DNA of 64,000 bases from Diplosphaera chodatii (GCA_032358165.1 JAALGY010000031.1:1550001-1614000), one strand, 5' to 3'; shown: positions 1-12,848, counted from the first letter of the stretch. The notes: generated by a model not told the origin, from the sequence alone. A program made the numbers and translations.

Positions 1-405
1 CTTGCTTCATTCGCGCATGCGTAGTAATCTAGGATAGTCACAGCAGTGGCAGCGTCAGATCTTGAAGCTTTCGTGTGCTCGCACTTCGCCGACTGCATGC
101 CAGCAAGTGGCTGCTGTGTACGATTGTGATCGCGCATCTTGATCACGCAAATTGGACTGCTGCAAAAGTGCGAAGCCTGAGCGACTAGCAGCTTTCGAGA
201 TCGCAACGTGCATAGTGGGAGAAGCGAAACACGCTGTTGATCGTCATCGGTGCCTGCCTTGTCAGGGCAAGCTGCAGCATTGCATTCGCTGCGTACTTAG
301 TTGCAGCGCCCTGCGGCTGCACAATGACCTGTGTTGTTGATCAATCGTGTTAGGCTGGTGCTTCAGTGGCCTTATCTGGTTTGGCAGCCCGCACAAAGTG
401 CCAGC
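1..405. other. upstream interval, no gene recognised
   Basis: I see no reading frame with family resemblance or coding-like composition here. It probably holds the promoter and 5' untranslated region of the arabinosyltransferase-like gene that starts at 406. No TATA-like box stands out in the 60 bases before that start. Confidence 0.4.
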
Positions 406-2840
406 ATGGCCGTCTTCCATTCGCGGCACCGTGTCGGGCCGCAAAAGATTGCGGCATTTGTTGCAGTTGGCTTTGTTATCGGCTCAGTGCTCGGCTACAT
501 ATTCATGGCAACGGTGCATGCGGTGAGCTTGCAGTCACCCTGAGGCCGGAGCATCATCCAGTGTTTGCCTGATGTGCATGGTTGTCCTGCAATGTCTCGA
601 GTCGCGCACCTGGTGCTGCTTCAGATGCTGGAGATCAAAGCTGAGTCACATTGGAAGGAGGGCAGCCAGGCGGCAGGGGGCACCACAGGTACGTCTCTCA
701 GCACACAGCAACCTGCTGTGGCCACATCAAAGCTGTTGTGTGGCTGGGCCAGCTCCGCAGCCAGGAAGGTTGTATGCATTGGTCAAACCAAACCCAACAT
801 GCCCAACTGTTGCCAGCAGGTGGCACACCAGGTGCAGCAGTGGCAGCTGCCATTGCGACAGCGAAGCAGACAGCAGGGGGTGTGGCAATGCAGACGCAGG
901 CATCTCCGACAAAGGGTGACACAATCCATACGTTGTGTACCAGCAACGGCAGCCCTTATCTGAATTTCCAGAACCGCATCATGTGAGAGCTATAACGATT
1001 GTGCTCGCCCTTGTCCCTGAGCACCTTTGTCATCCAAGTAATGCATAGCTCGAATGATATGACTTTGCACACCATAGGTACGGTACATATAAGCTGGTAC
1101 AGAAGCAGCCTGGGGGCGAGAAACTTGTGGCATTCACCCGCATACTGCATAGGCAAAAGGGCGACGTTCTCATGGATGAGGTAGAAGAGCTGTACGTGCA
1201 TTCCTGCAATGTTTGTCAGTAGCCGGCTCTTGTGAAACACACATGAGACACCAGGGACAGCATTGAAAAGGTTGACTGGATGGTTGAACCATGCATGCAT
1301 GTGTCTGCAGGTGCCAACATGGCGAGCCAATCCCTTGCACCCCGAATGTGACACGTGGTGTGAGTTTCCAGTGGCAGACAGACCTAATGCTGTGCAGCAG
1401 TGGATCAATGCTGCAAAGATTGATCCCACGATGATCAAGGTCAGCAGCAGCCTATCGCAGATCCCATTCAACATTAAAAAATGAGCATGCTGCGCTCCTG
1501 CTCACACCTGCACTGCTTTCAGTTGCACATGTGTTTGCCACCCATCCAAAGGTCGACCAGCCGTCTGAAACCTGCAGGCCCCGTGGGTGCTGATGATCGA
1601 AACGGACTATGTTTGGATGAAGCCGCCGATCGCGCCGCCAGCCGAGGGTGCAGCCCGCTCCCTAGGGTTTCCCTTTGGCTACATCCAGCCAACCTCGCCC
1701 AACATCGATTCCGTCATGCGGAAGATGTACCCCGCAGAGCGTGGCCCACTGTCAGATGTGCCCAACTCCGGGCCGGCGCCCGTGCTCATGCGCTGGAATG
1801 AGCTGTTCAAGGTGCAGGCAGCTGCTGTCTCTGCGGCTCCGCCTTGCTGCGAGCCTAGTCGCTTGCAAGGTGCTGTCAGAGTACCTCAATCAATGCAGGT
1901 TGTGGGCAGGAAATGCCTGGTATGTGACGATGCGAAGCTGCTGTGCAGATCACGCCAGACTGGGAGCGGCTCACGAAGCACATCGAGGAGGACAAGGAGA
2001 CGAAGGACAAGCTGGGCTGGGTGCGGGAGATGTACGCCTGGTCCATCGGTGCAGCGTTGCAGGTGCGGCTGCTGTGCACGTCTGCATCATGGCGTGTGCT
2101 TTCGTACATCAGCAGCACGAAAGCTCTGCTCCCAAGGCCAGCCTCACCTGGTGGCCACCCAGTCTGACCAGCTTCATGACGTGTGATAAGCAAGCTTCAG
2201 GACTGCACTGTTTGGACATCTGATGCGCTCCTGCCTGCTTCTCAGGGCGTGAAGTTTGATCTGCAACTGCCGCCAGCATCCAGGCTAATCTCGCAGCCAC
2301 CAGCAGACTCGCATCTAGGCGAAGCAGCAATGTTCCACTACACATGGTATACATCTTCCTCGATCGGCTCTGTTGACTCGCTGCACTGTACGTGATTAAA
2401 CCAGAATATCCGTTGGCAACCTACTCAGCAGTAGTCGCAACGCATTCCTTTGTAGGGGTACAATCTGGTCAGACGAGACTGGCAAGGAGGTGTGGAAGTT
2501 CGACAAGCGCTTCTACACAGACGCCAACCTCGAGATTGATGTGCGCTTGCCACCCTGTAACAGCACAATCTGCAGTGCATCATGCTCCTGCATCATGCTG
2601 CCGTAATGACAGCGGAGGCACACTGAGCTTCTCGCATTTGACCGCTGCTGTTTACTGCTCGTTGTTTGTCACACGCAGACACCCCTCATCCCTCTGCCGC
2701 CGGGTTGGGACCCAGCAAGGAGCCTCAAGCAACAGGATGGCATCCCTGTGACTGAGAAGCTCACGAAGGTGTACGAGCAAATGATCACACAGATGAATGA
2801 GGCAATCAAGCTTTTGCCCAAACTGCAAAGGATAGCTTGA
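406..2840 (+). CDS. hydroxyproline O-arabinosyltransferase / peptidyl-serine galactosyltransferase-like protein (HPAT/SERGT type)
   Basis: Ten exons join in frame: 406-522, 625-688, about 820-982, 1078-1180, 1311-1439, 1578-1811, 1949-2062, 2246-2346, 2456-2540 and 2679-2840, giving about 423 residues. Exon 1 encodes a short basic stretch and one hydrophobic segment (AAFVAVGFVIGSVLGYIF), the layout of a type II Golgi or ER membrane enzyme. The catalytic region shows the features of plant HPAT/SERGT enzymes: SNGSPYLNFQNRIM, then MIETDYVWMKP, FPFGYIQP, GPAPVLM, a LGWVREMYAW helix and FHYTWGTIW. Family members add sugars to hydroxyproline or serine of cell-wall glycoproteins in the secretory pathway; the exact sugar and acceptor here are inference. 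The start is the ATG directly before the anchor. The left edge of exon 3 is ambiguous because several in-phase AG acceptors lie at 816-831. It is convergent with the FPG gene, 208 nt away. Confidence 0.85.
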
Positions 2841-3048
2841 GATGGCAACTCTCCCAGCAATGCACAATTGGTATTGGAGTTTTGCTGTAGACTTTGCATT
2901 GGGACTACCTAACGTTAGATGTGAAGGTCACTGACAGAACAGCTTCTCTTCCGCGTTGCTGCTCACAGACGGGAAAGTGCCCCAAACTCATCGGCATACT
3001 AACCGAAGCGCTGCACAGCCATGACGCATGCACCACATGAGGGTCTTG

Positions 3049-5225
3049 CTAGGCCTTCCGCCTGACCCGTTTCCTAGCAGGCTTGCTGACGGCTGCTTCT
3101 GTGTTGGCATCCTCGGGCTTCGCCCCACTGCTCTTAGCAGTGGTCCTGCCCTGCTTCCTGCCCCCTGCCTTGGCTGCGCCTTGAGCTCCGCCGCTGCTCT
3201 CTGCGGGCCAGCGAAAGGCCCTGAGCGCAGGGACACATGCAGCTTCTGCCTTGCGGGCAGCGGTGCACAGTGCAGGACGGCATGCTGCACGCATCCGCAG
3301 CCTCGATGCCAGGTCCCCGTAGTAGCAGCGGGGAGCACCCACCTGCAAATCCCTCCTCCGATTCCGGTTTCTGTGCTGCTGATGCTGCTTTTGCAGCCTT
3401 CCGTGGCTTTGCGGCCTTCTCCTTCTGGTCGGCTCCCTTGCCACCCTCATCATCGATATCATCCCCAGCTGGTGCTTCAGGCGACAGCAGCTTTTGCACA
3501 GCAGGATCGTAGCAAGTTGTCTGCAGCAGCACGAGTACCCGTCAAAATCGTATCTGGGTTGCGATTGGCGTGATGCAAATGCTCTGCGGTTGACAACAGT
3601 ATGAAAAGGACGCACGCGCCCGCCGACGGTCAGAAACTTTAGGTGAGCAGGCGCTTTCTTCTGCGTCCACCTTCGTGCAGCACAATTGGTTTCACGACAC
3701 AACACAGTTCCCATCTTGCTGGAGGCTATGCAGCGTCAGCTAGCTTCCAAAGAACGGGGACAGGCTAGGCCGTCTGGCATGCAGAGGTTGGGGGAGGACT
3801 TGGAGTGCACCTGTGCGAGAACAGCCAGTCAGATGGGAAGCGTGACGAGTCAGCGTCAACCTCAGTCGACTTCTCTGCAACTTCCAGCACTGCAGCCCGA
3901 AGGGCCTCTGTCTGATCCTATGATTGCAGCATAAAGGATCCTTTTGCAGAGACTGGATTTGAAGGTCAGTGATGGCATCCGCCGTGGGCCGGCAACTTCA
4001 GCTGTGACAAAGGCATGCATACCTCTGTCAGATCGCATGCACGCTCGCAAGGATGTATCCTTGCAGTATGAAGGGCCTCATCTGCCACCTGCATGCAATG
4101 ATGCGCATCTCGTGACCCAGTACATCATGCGCACCGCAAGCGACTACAAGTCCATCTTACACTACCTCACCCAATTGCCCACGCCTGCCAAGACCGACTG
4201 GTCCATGATGACACTCTTGATGGCAGACCTTTTCTTCCCCAGCGCCTGTATCAGACGTCAACCCACTCTTGCATGGCACATTGAAGCGCTGCACATCATC
4301 TGTGTCCGGGTGCAACCCATATGAGTGCCACGCACCTTGCTGAGCTGCTCTGCGCTTGGCCGGTCATTTAAGATGTCGTAACCAAGCAGGCTGACTGGCG
4401 GATTGTTCAATGGATCCTCCTGTAGGTGAGGCGTTGTTTTAGTCATCCCCAGTGTCTCGTCGCAAAGTGCTGGTGCAGGCCCGTCAGCAGATATCACATG
4501 CATCACCTGCCAGTTTGCTCGTGCAAATCTGCGACTGTCACAGAAGGCCAGCCTCGTGCCGTCATCCAGCTCAAGCTCAATCTTGCAGTACCTGCAGACG
4601 GGATGTGTGTGTTGCCTTCCAAGACCAGGACCAGGAGGTTGTGAATGTCAGCCCACAGCAGCTAACAGCAAATCTGATGCGCACTTGGGAGGCCACAGGT
4701 CCGGATCCACCACTTTTGCGTTCACATACTTCACCGCATCCACTCCCTTGACCACCAGGCACCCCGTCATGCCTGCAGTGATCAGATGCATGCGATGGCG
4801 ATGCGCCTCGAGAGGCATCAGTTGAACAGAAAGGCATAGCATGCACAGCGTGCACGCACATCTGGTGCCGAGTGCATTCCACAGCAGCGGCACGGACCGA
4901 AGTGCAGCATCAGCGCAGGGCTGCTTTTGCCCATGTCCAGCCACAGCTGCTTGCCCTTGCGGCATGCCCCAACTATCCTTTTGCCCTGGAGCGCTGCTTG
5001 CAGGTCCCGCGGTGCAATGCCGTTGATGACTTTGTCATCATCCGCCACTTTGGCCTCCACAATCGTCCGACCAGGACAATACCTCTCGGCCAAGCTCCTG
5101 GACATGAATACATCACGAGGCGTCAGGCATGTCATCATCAAAACTGCCTGCGCCATGCATGCTGTGATAAAAAGCACAGTTCGACGAGCGCACCGGGCGG
5201 CTTCCACCTCAGGAAGCTCCGGCAT
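3049..5225 (-). CDS. FPG1: formamidopyrimidine-DNA glycosylase, plant-type zinc-less FPG/MutM
   Basis: Base-excision repair enzyme that removes oxidised purines and nicks at abasic sites, acting in nucleus or organelles. Exons read from the right: 5225-5194, 5097-4898, 4772-4685, 4591-4507, 4419-4336, 4245-4171, 4088-4023, 3917-3811, 3670-3616, one starting at 3520, and a tail ending at the TAG at 3049. The protein opens with MPELPEVEAAR, which carries the catalytic proline and glutamate. It continues with DDDKVINGI, RKGKQLWL (catalytic lysine loop), LELDDGTRLAF, DQSVLAGVGNW and ADEALHTARIHP, all in family order. In place of the bacterial four-cysteine zinc finger it has TVGGR followed by CYDPAVQKLL, as in plant and fungal FPG. 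The C-terminus is a long Lys/Ala/Glu-rich basic tail ending KRVRRKA, typical of plant FPG. Estimated length is about 380 residues. The last two exon junctions (near 3240-3360) are less certain. Confidence 0.9.
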
Positions 5226-5923
5226 AGTGCACAAGCTATGTTTGAAGCCTGGTCGTTCAATGTACAGGACCACAATTCTGCTTCGGGTTGTCGATGTGCT
5301 TCAGATCATTCAAAGCAGCGTGTCAAGTCAGCGGGTGATCAACGCATCGCGCTACACTTGTGATGAACGCGTTCACAGTAACGATATATGGCATTGCTAG
5401 CAACCTCGGAAATGACCTGATGAAATGTGTCTGATAAACTGTGCATGTACCTTGCAAACTCGATCACAGTTCATTCACAGCTTGTGCAGGCTCCCGCCGT
5501 GCGGTATTGGCTAGTTGCAGCAAGACGTCGTCAACAGCGTCATGTTGTGTTTGCCCGAGTGCCGTCCGTGATTTGCTTTGATGTTCCCACGAAAGGCTAC
5601 CACAGCAGTTTCACAAGCTAAGCAAAGTCAAATTGCTGAACTACTTGTATAGACGTGCAGTCACTGAGGTGGGCACGAAGTGTTCACGGCTGGGCGTCCT
5701 ACGCTCCCCAAGAGACGCGGCCAAGATATTGTGCAGCCTGATGTCATAGGTCCATCTGCCACTGGCGGCGGCCCATCATAGTGACAGCGGCACAGTGCAA
5801 TGGCAAGGAAAGGGTGCGCCTTAGTCGTACATTCTGTATCACGCTGCATGCACGTGTGCAGCGCGTGCCGTGCTCATTTGATCCTGCAGGACCTCATTTG
5901 CACTGGACCTGCTGCGCTTGCAG
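5226..5923. other. divergent interval between FPG and methyltransferase-like gene
   Basis: This is the shared upstream region of two divergent genes and must contain the missing first exon of the plus-strand gene. One candidate is an ATG at 5581 opening a short Met-Phe-Pro-Arg frame, but I could not connect it in phase. Nothing else is recognised. Confidence 0.35.
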
Positions 5924-7842
5924 GCCTCCGCCCGGATTCCTCCTGAAGGCGGTAGTGGGTACAATCATCGTTATCATCCTCGTGGTGGCATCGTCACGGT
6001 GGTCCTGTCCCAGCCCTTCTCGTACCAACGAGCGCATCAGCACCAGCAGCAAGTCCCAGGCTTCGGGTGATCAATGGAGTTTGGGTCGATCGGTTGGAAC
6101 GCACCCCGAACCGCACCCTGTCCGCATCTGTCATATGCAGTTGATGCGTTTCGATTGCAACGCCTATCGTGCTGCCCGCAGTTCCAGTGGTCAGCACTCA
6201 GGCTCAGGAGGTGATCTCCCGATTTCACCTTGCAACGCGCTATGTGAAGCGCATGAAAGACGTCGGCAAGAATGAGCTCTTCACGCTCACAATGTGTCCA
6301 GAGAAGTACAGCATCGGCAGCCGCACAACACCTGGCCAGGCAAGGCGCTGTATGAAGTGTAGTCTTCATCAGCAATGAATGCAATAGCAGTGACTGGCGA
6401 CTTTACCCCACATGGTGTCTGCTTCCTGTCGTCCGTCCCCACCACACTGCTGGCCCATGGTGCGGCCATCACCTGCAGGTCATCCCAGAGTATGTGGGCA
6501 ACACCTGTGAGGTGAGGTACCGTTGCACACCGTTTTGTGCCGACGACGGACTTGCAGGCACTCTCTGGCACACCGGAAGCATTTGAGCATTTCCACTTTG
6601 CATTGACCTTCAATTGGTATCGCTTGTGTGATGATTTGGGGTTTCTTTGTGCAACAGCCCTGGATTGCTCGCTTTGCCATCATACTGCTCGATCGTCTAC
6701 TGGATCCAGGTGTGCTGAAGAGCTCAGACAGTGCCAGTGCACATGACCCAACACCAGATGTCGCATGTGTGCATCACCAGCATCTCCAGGGCACAGCCAG
6801 TGATGCATCACAAAGCACTCGCGTCATCACCTGATCCACCATGCTGGCAGACATGAGGGGCCTCGAATGGTCTACGGGCTCATCAACGCTGTGGGTGCTG
6901 ATGCGGGTAAAGCACCTCATCTCCATCGAGCACCACGCCCGGTGGTCGGAGATGGTAGCCACACAGCTTTCACAGATCTTCAGTGCAGAGGTGAAGGGCG
7001 CAACGCCCGCCTTTCAATCCATCCTGGTGTTTGGCAATGCTGCCCTGCTGGCAGGTATGCATGCATGCGACTGTTGTGTATGGGAGCACAGGACCTGAAG
7101 CAGAGGTGGCAGCTGCACGCGGTGGAGCCGCTGCCAAACACATCAGAGCGTGGCCCTGACAAGGAGGACCCCATCAAGTTCAAGTGCGCAGCCCAGCACC
7201 TTCAACCCCGCCCTGCCCAAATTGCTGTGTGCGCTTTTCGCATGATCACCTGTTGCAAGGCATCCCCGGATCTCAAAGCATCGGCTGCGACCCATTGACC
7301 TGCTGCGTCCACAGGAAGTACATTGATGCGGACTTCCTGCCAGCCTCGGGTGGCATGTATGACTTCATCAGCGTGGACGGCAGAGCGCGTGTGCACTGCT
7401 TGAAGCGCGCATTGCCTCTGCTCAAGCCTGAGGGAGGCATCCTCATGCTGGTGGGTACACGCTTCTGCACACTTGCCACCGGCTGGCATGCCACTCCTGT
7501 TGTCACAAACGTCCAGGGCAATGAGCACGATGCTGTGCTGCATGACCTGCAGGACAACTCGGAGCGGGAGTGGTATGCGGACGCATTTGCAGCAGTGCCA
7601 GATCACTGGCTGAAATTCGAGGACCTTGTGAACACAGGTAACTTTTGTCCGGTCAGCAGCGCTCAAGCTCCTTGGGGTTGCACTTACACGACGACACATT
7701 CAATTGCCATTGAACTCGCTTTACCACGCCCATCATATGGTGCGCAGGAGAGCGCACAACAATCTGGGTCAGTTGCCTGCCAGGCAGATGTGGCCTGGCC
7801 ACAGATGATAAGGCTCACGAAACAGCCCGCAAACTAATTTGA
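5924..7842 (+). CDS. membrane-anchored class I SAM-dependent methyltransferase-like protein, 5' end incomplete
   Basis: The first supported exon starts after a TTGCAG acceptor at 5923 and encodes a strong transmembrane segment (AVVGTIIVIILVV). It is followed by an exon reading VPVVSTQAQEVISRF. The core lies in exons from about 6846 onward: GLEWSTGSSTLW (motif I-like), HLISIEHHARWSEM (acidic post-motif I), YDFISVDGRARVHCL, then LPLLKPEGGILML and DNSEREWY. This order matches uncharacterised bacterial and plant proteins with a class I methyltransferase fold. The last exon reads ERTTIWVSCL and ends at the TGA at 7840-7842. Substrate is unknown; the single anchor suggests a Golgi or ER location, which is inference. 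The start codon was not found: the open frame runs back to a GTG at 5781, and the true ATG probably lies in an upstream exon. Confidence 0.65.
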
Positions 7843-8245
7843 AAACCCAACTAGTTAGTAAGATGCTCGTTTTCCTCGAACTTTGTGGGTATGAGTAGCG
7901 TAATTGTGGCATGCTGTGACAACTGCTCAGTATGAACACAGCGTCTGGCCATTTTGCTCCAGTCACAACAGCAGAGCCTGAAGCCAAGAAGCACAACCAC
8001 AGAATTTCGTCTATCAATTGGCCAGTAAATGGCTCGCTCGCTGAAACGCTGCATGCTGACTGCCGATCAAAGCATGACGCTGCCATGCACGCCCTTCCTC
8101 ACTCTGCCTCCTCATTGCGGGACATGCTGACCTGCACACAGCGATCACAGGGTGTTCTCAGGAAGGAATCAGCACAACAGATCCAGCATGCTACAACCTG
8201 CTATACACCACCACCAAGCGCTCCAAGCAGTGTGAGGGATTGTTG
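7843..8245. other. convergent intergenic interval
   Basis: Lies between two gene 3' ends (the methyltransferase-like gene and LepA). No coding-like frame, RNA gene or repeat was recognised; presumably 3' untranslated sequence of both neighbours. Confidence 0.4.
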
Positions 8246-11200
8246 TCATCCTTGCAGACATGATTCAACCCTGCGTACCATGGCCATGAAGGCTTCCTGT
8301 GGCACGTTCACCCTGCCCATGGACTTCATGCGCTTCTTGCCCTCTGCCTGCTTCTTGAGAAGCTTCTTCTTTCTGCAGATAGTGTTATGATGGACATCAC
8401 AAGGGGTGTAGGAACACAGAGCAAACTGCTGGATGACCACAATCCCCAATGTGCATGCTACTGCATGCATTGGACCGCACCTGCTGACATCTCCGCCATA
8501 GCATTTGGCAAGAACATCCTTGCGGATGGCTGTGAATCAGAGCAGAATGTAATCAGCACGTATGCGTGGTGTCAGTTTGAGCTCCACAGCTGCTGCACGC
8601 CAGCTGCTGCAGTCTGCCACTCAGGGCACACACGGCTGCACGCACCTGTGATCTGTTCTGAGGCCACCACACGAGAACCAATGGCTGCCTGGATCGGGAT
8701 CTGCAGCACACAACACGTGGCTCAGCAAGGTTCACGCTGCGATCAACATCTGATCCACTCGGCATTGTGGATGCTATGTGGTCCACAGGTCGCACATCAT
8801 GGGGGGTGGCGCACCTTGAACTGTTGGCGGGGGATGAGCTCCTTAAGGCGCTTGACCAGGCCGCGGCCCATGCGGTAAGCGTTGTCGCGGTGCACGATCA
8901 GCGACAGCGGCTCCACCGGCTCCCCGTTCAGCTGCAGCGATGACGCTTACAGATTTTGTGACATCGTATGACATCATGTGACACCTTGTGATATCACTAG
9001 TGACATCATGCTGCCTGGGGACGTGATGTGAGGGACACGATGCTGAGCGCGAGGGCGAAGCTGTGCAGGGCAAATGTTAATGCTCCGCTCCACGCATCGA
9101 ACCTTGATGTCCAGCCGCACAAGGTCGTTCTTCCTGTAGCCGATCAGCTGGTACTCCATCGAAGCGTAGCCCTGGCTGAGCGACTTCAGCTGGTCAAAGA
9201 AGTCGGTGACCACCTGCGGGCCATCACGATGTGCATTGACAGCAGCCGTGGCTGTTGCAACCGGCAACCTGACCGGCAACAGGTGCGGTAAAGGTAAAAG
9301 GGCTGCAGGCAGCGCCACCCTAGAGCATTTCATGTGCGCCTCTGGGGGATGAGGCTCCTGATCAACGTCACGACCATGCCGAGTATGTGACGCTCGGGGC
9401 TCGTGTCAAGCTGAGACACCTCAACACGGTCCACATGTGTTATGATGCAACGTTACCGATGGGTCAGTCTGCACCTCCGCAAGTGGCATCTCGTAGACCA
9501 GGGTGGTGCGGGCTTCTGTCATGTACTTCATGTCAACGAAGTCGCCGCGCCGCTCCTGACTGAGCTCGATGAGTGATCCCACGTACTCCTTCGGCGTGAT
9601 GATCTCCATCCTGTGAGCAGGCATACAAAGTCGCAGATGAGCTTCAGATCCATGGGGGCCACACAAACGCAGTATCATGCACACTTTGCTCGGATGGCCA
9701 TACGCGGCAACTTGGGAGCCTACTTGACATAGGGCTCAAGGAGGTGGTCCCTCACAGACTCGTCTGGCAGCTCGGTTGGATTGTCCACCTTCACCTCGGT
9801 GCCATTCTTCAGCATGCAGCGGTACACCTAGGAACACCATTGAGTGACGCAGTGTCAGCCCTTGATCTTGCATGGATTCGCAGAGCAGTTGCGCTCCTGG
9901 AGCAGAGGACGTGCAGCGGAGCTAGGCTGCTGCAGGACAAAGCCAACATGAGATGCGGCTGTTGTGACAAATGTGCCAGCCAGCATCGGGTGCGCTGGCC
10001 TCTGGGCGCACCACGGAGGGTGCGGTGGTGATGAGCTCCAGATTGTACTCGCGCTCCAGGCGCTCTTGCACAATCTCCGAGTGCAGCAGGCCCAGGAAGC
10101 CGCACCGGAAGCCGAAGCCCATGGCTGATGACACCTGCAGGCATGGTGTCATTGTGCGTCGCCACGTTTGGCCACATACCATGAGCTGGTCGACGCAGCA
10201 AGACACGAGGGTCCGGTCTGTGGTGCATGCTGCGGTGTGGTCCCGTTGCAGTGAGCCGGAGGCAGAGGGAGAGCAGCAGCACCTCGGGTTCGAACTGCAG
10301 TGCAGCGTCGTTGAGTTGCAGCTTGCCCAGCGCATCGCGCAGGTCCTCGTACTGGTCCGCGTCGATCGGGAACAGGCCGCAAAACACCATCGGCTGTGCC
10401 ACCTGATACCTGTACCAGCACCCAGGACATGGGTGGTGCTGCCGCACCTGTGCTTGGTCCGGGGATGCTTTCTGCTGGGGGTTGGGCATGCAGAAGCCTT
10501 TGCAGCACTGCTGCTTGACCGGACTGTTAGAGACAGCACACGTTCAGTGGCAAGGTGGCATAGATGAGCATCACAGCTGGCCGCACCCGGGTAGTGCCTC
10601 CGTGGCGCTGTTCTTCCTGCTGGTGATTGTGTCGCCAACCCGCGCGTCCGCCACCTGCTTGATGGCCGCGGAGAAGTAGCCCACCTCGCCCGCGTACAGC
10701 TCATCGACCTGCGCATGGCAGTGAGCACAGCGATCATGTCACCACCACCGTCATGCAGCTCGGCGGGCATTGCGTCCATTGTGACACGCCATTCCATGTC
10801 CACTTGGTTATCGGAAGTCCATGCTGGAATGACACCCACACCGGGCTGTGCGGGGCGGCCCTACCTCGATGGGCTTAGGGGACAGGACGCCAATGTCATC
10901 AATGGTGTACTCCTTCTTGGTGTTCATGAGCCGCACGGTGTCGCCCCGCCGCATCACGCCGTCCTTCACCCGGAAGTACACCACTACACCCTGCAGGACG
11001 GGTTGCCAGGATCACAGGCCGTGTGACTACATTGCAATGACATGCGCACTGCAGCGCCCCAGACCACTGCACAGCTGCACTTGTGTGTGCCTTGTAGGGG
11101 TCATAGTAGCTGTCAAAGATGAGCGCCCGCAGCGGCTGCTCCAGGGTCTCTGGCGGCGGCGGGATCCGCTGCACCACTGCCTCCAGAATCTCCTGGATAC

Positions 11201-12631
11201 CTATACCCTGCACATACCCCATGCCCAAGGTGTCCGCACTGCTCACCACTCACAACATGCGCCATCTGACGCAAGATATGTGGATACATGCACACTTGGG
11301 CGGCGAAAAGCCCACCATCTTTGCTGAGCACTGGATGGCGTCACTGCAGTCCAGCCCAATTATCTCCTCCACCTCCCGCTTCACCCGCTCAACATCAGCT
11401 CCTGCAACAGTGGAACGGCACCTTGCGTGCATGGGTTTCTGCGTTTTGCTTCGACCCACACGAGACTGTTCAGGCGTCCAACACAGCACGCATGGGTGGG
11501 ACGCCTACCTGGCAAGTCAATTTTGTTGAACACTGGGATGATTTCCAGGTCGCTCTCGAGAGCCAGGTACACGTTGGCAAGCGTCTGCGCCTCTACACCC
11601 TGGCTGGCGTCCACCACCAGCAGGCACCCCTCGCACGCCACCAGCGACCTGCTGACCTGCAAGGCCGGGATGTGTGGCAGTGCTTTAGCGCGATCACGGC
11701 TCTCCAATGTGCACGCGAAGGTGGCGCTCAGCATGACATGACCCGTCTGGTTGTGTTTGCAGTGCGCACCTCATAACTGAAGTCGACGTGCCCAGGCGTA
11801 TCAATGAGGTTCAGCGCATACATGACGCCGTCGCTGGCCCTGTAGCGCATGCGGGCCTGATTGAGTTTGATCGTGATGCCCCGCTCGCGCTCCAGGTCCA
11901 TGCCATCAAGATACTGTGCCTGCACCACGCAGCAGCGCAGCTTCAGTCGCCTGGCCTCCTCATGTGCTGTGCTTTGTCCCCACAAATGTTGCAAGAGCCA
12001 CACGCGCAGCTCACCTTCATGTCTCTGCTGACCACTGTGTCCGTCTTGATCAGCAGCTGATCTGCTATTGTGGACTTGCCATGGTCGATGTGTGCAATGA
12101 TGGAGAAGTTGCGTATTTGCTGCGTCGGCACCTGTAGTGCAGTGGGACTGTCCTTGACATGCGGACGAAGGCATCCAGAGGCTTCACGGTCCACGCAGGT
12201 GATGTACCAGCAGGCTTGCGCGCTGTGCTGTGGCAGCAGCTGCGCACCTTGACGACACGGCCATCGGCATACTCCACGTTGCTCTGGACGTCGGCAGCCG
12301 GAGCCGCGATTGCCTGAGCTGCCAAGTGTCTCCTGCTCTGTCTGCTGCCGCATAGTCCATGCTGCTGGGCTGTTGCTGGGTTCCCGGCGCTGCCATGCTG
12401 TGGCGCGGCATGCCGGGCAAGACGCGACGGCAGCCAGCGCCGGGCAGGTGTGTAGAAACACCTAAACGCTGAGCCGTTGCTACAGGACGATGCGATGGAT
12501 CTGCCTGCACAGCTGGGAGTGGCCTCCGACAGTGTCCCACCGCGAACCTCTGAGGCAGCGAAATTCATGTATGTTGCGTTGGCACAACCATGCATGCGTC
12601 TTGTGGCCAGCAGGATCCGCCTCATATACAT
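8246..12631 (-). CDS. LEPA: translation factor LepA / EF4 (GUF1 family), probably chloroplast-targeted
   Basis: GTPase that back-translocates or remodels stalled organellar ribosomes. All G motifs are readable in order from the right: AHIDHGKST (G1) near 12080, ERERGITIK (G2) and [10 protein letters not shown] (G3) near 11800-11890, FNKIDLPG (G4) near 11520, and [11 protein letters not shown] (G5) near 11340. Then follow [61 protein letters not shown] and [11 protein letters not shown]. The LepA-specific C-terminus ([24 protein letters not shown]) ends at the TGA at 8246. The N-terminal exon is Ser/Arg/Ala-rich and runs into DGRVVK then [10 protein letters not shown], as in plastid LepA, so it is read as a transit peptide. 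Candidate ATGs in frame are at 12631, 12595 and 12568; the longest is given. An intron near 8950-9090 carries 10-bp repeats. Divergent from TIM23. Confidence 0.9.
8957..9010. repeat. degenerate 10-bp tandem repeat in a LepA intron
   Basis: Four consecutive 10-nt units close to TGTGACATCA occupy 8957-8996, and after a 4-nt break a fifth partial copy sits at 9001-9010. The units differ at one to three positions. The array lies wholly within the intron that separates the exon ending RLDIK from the exon starting LNGEPVEP. Confidence 0.75.
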
Positions 12632-12848
12632 CTACGTCCTCATGGTACGCAGTGTTCGGGGCGACATGCAGCGCTGTTGCTGTGCACACCGCACTCCGCA
12701 CGGTCGCTCAGGCCCGTAAAAGTTACGAGGTTGCAGGTAATAATAATGCTAATGTACAGCCACGCTGCAGGCAGAGGTCTGCAGCTTCGTGGCCTCGGTG
12801 CAGTGCCTACTGGACACGAACAGGACCCGCGTGCAGCAAAGCTCAACA
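12632..12848. promoter_or_regulatory. short bidirectional promoter interval, LepA / TIM23
   Basis: Only 217 nt separate the outermost LepA ATG candidate (minus strand) from the TIM23 ATG (plus strand), so both promoters and both 5' untranslated regions must share this interval or reach into the neighbouring gene. I see no TATA-like box for either direction. Confidence 0.4.

Noticed and set aside
9922..10839. A 305-codon open frame on the minus strand within LepA
   Set aside because: It includes one true LepA exon ([15 protein letters not shown]) but otherwise reads through introns and the wrong frame of neighbouring exons.
1287..12600. Frequent ATGCATGC and GCATGC palindromes
   Set aside because: They occur scattered through introns, exons and spacers across the window without fixed spacing or orientation, so they look like a general sequence preference of the genome.
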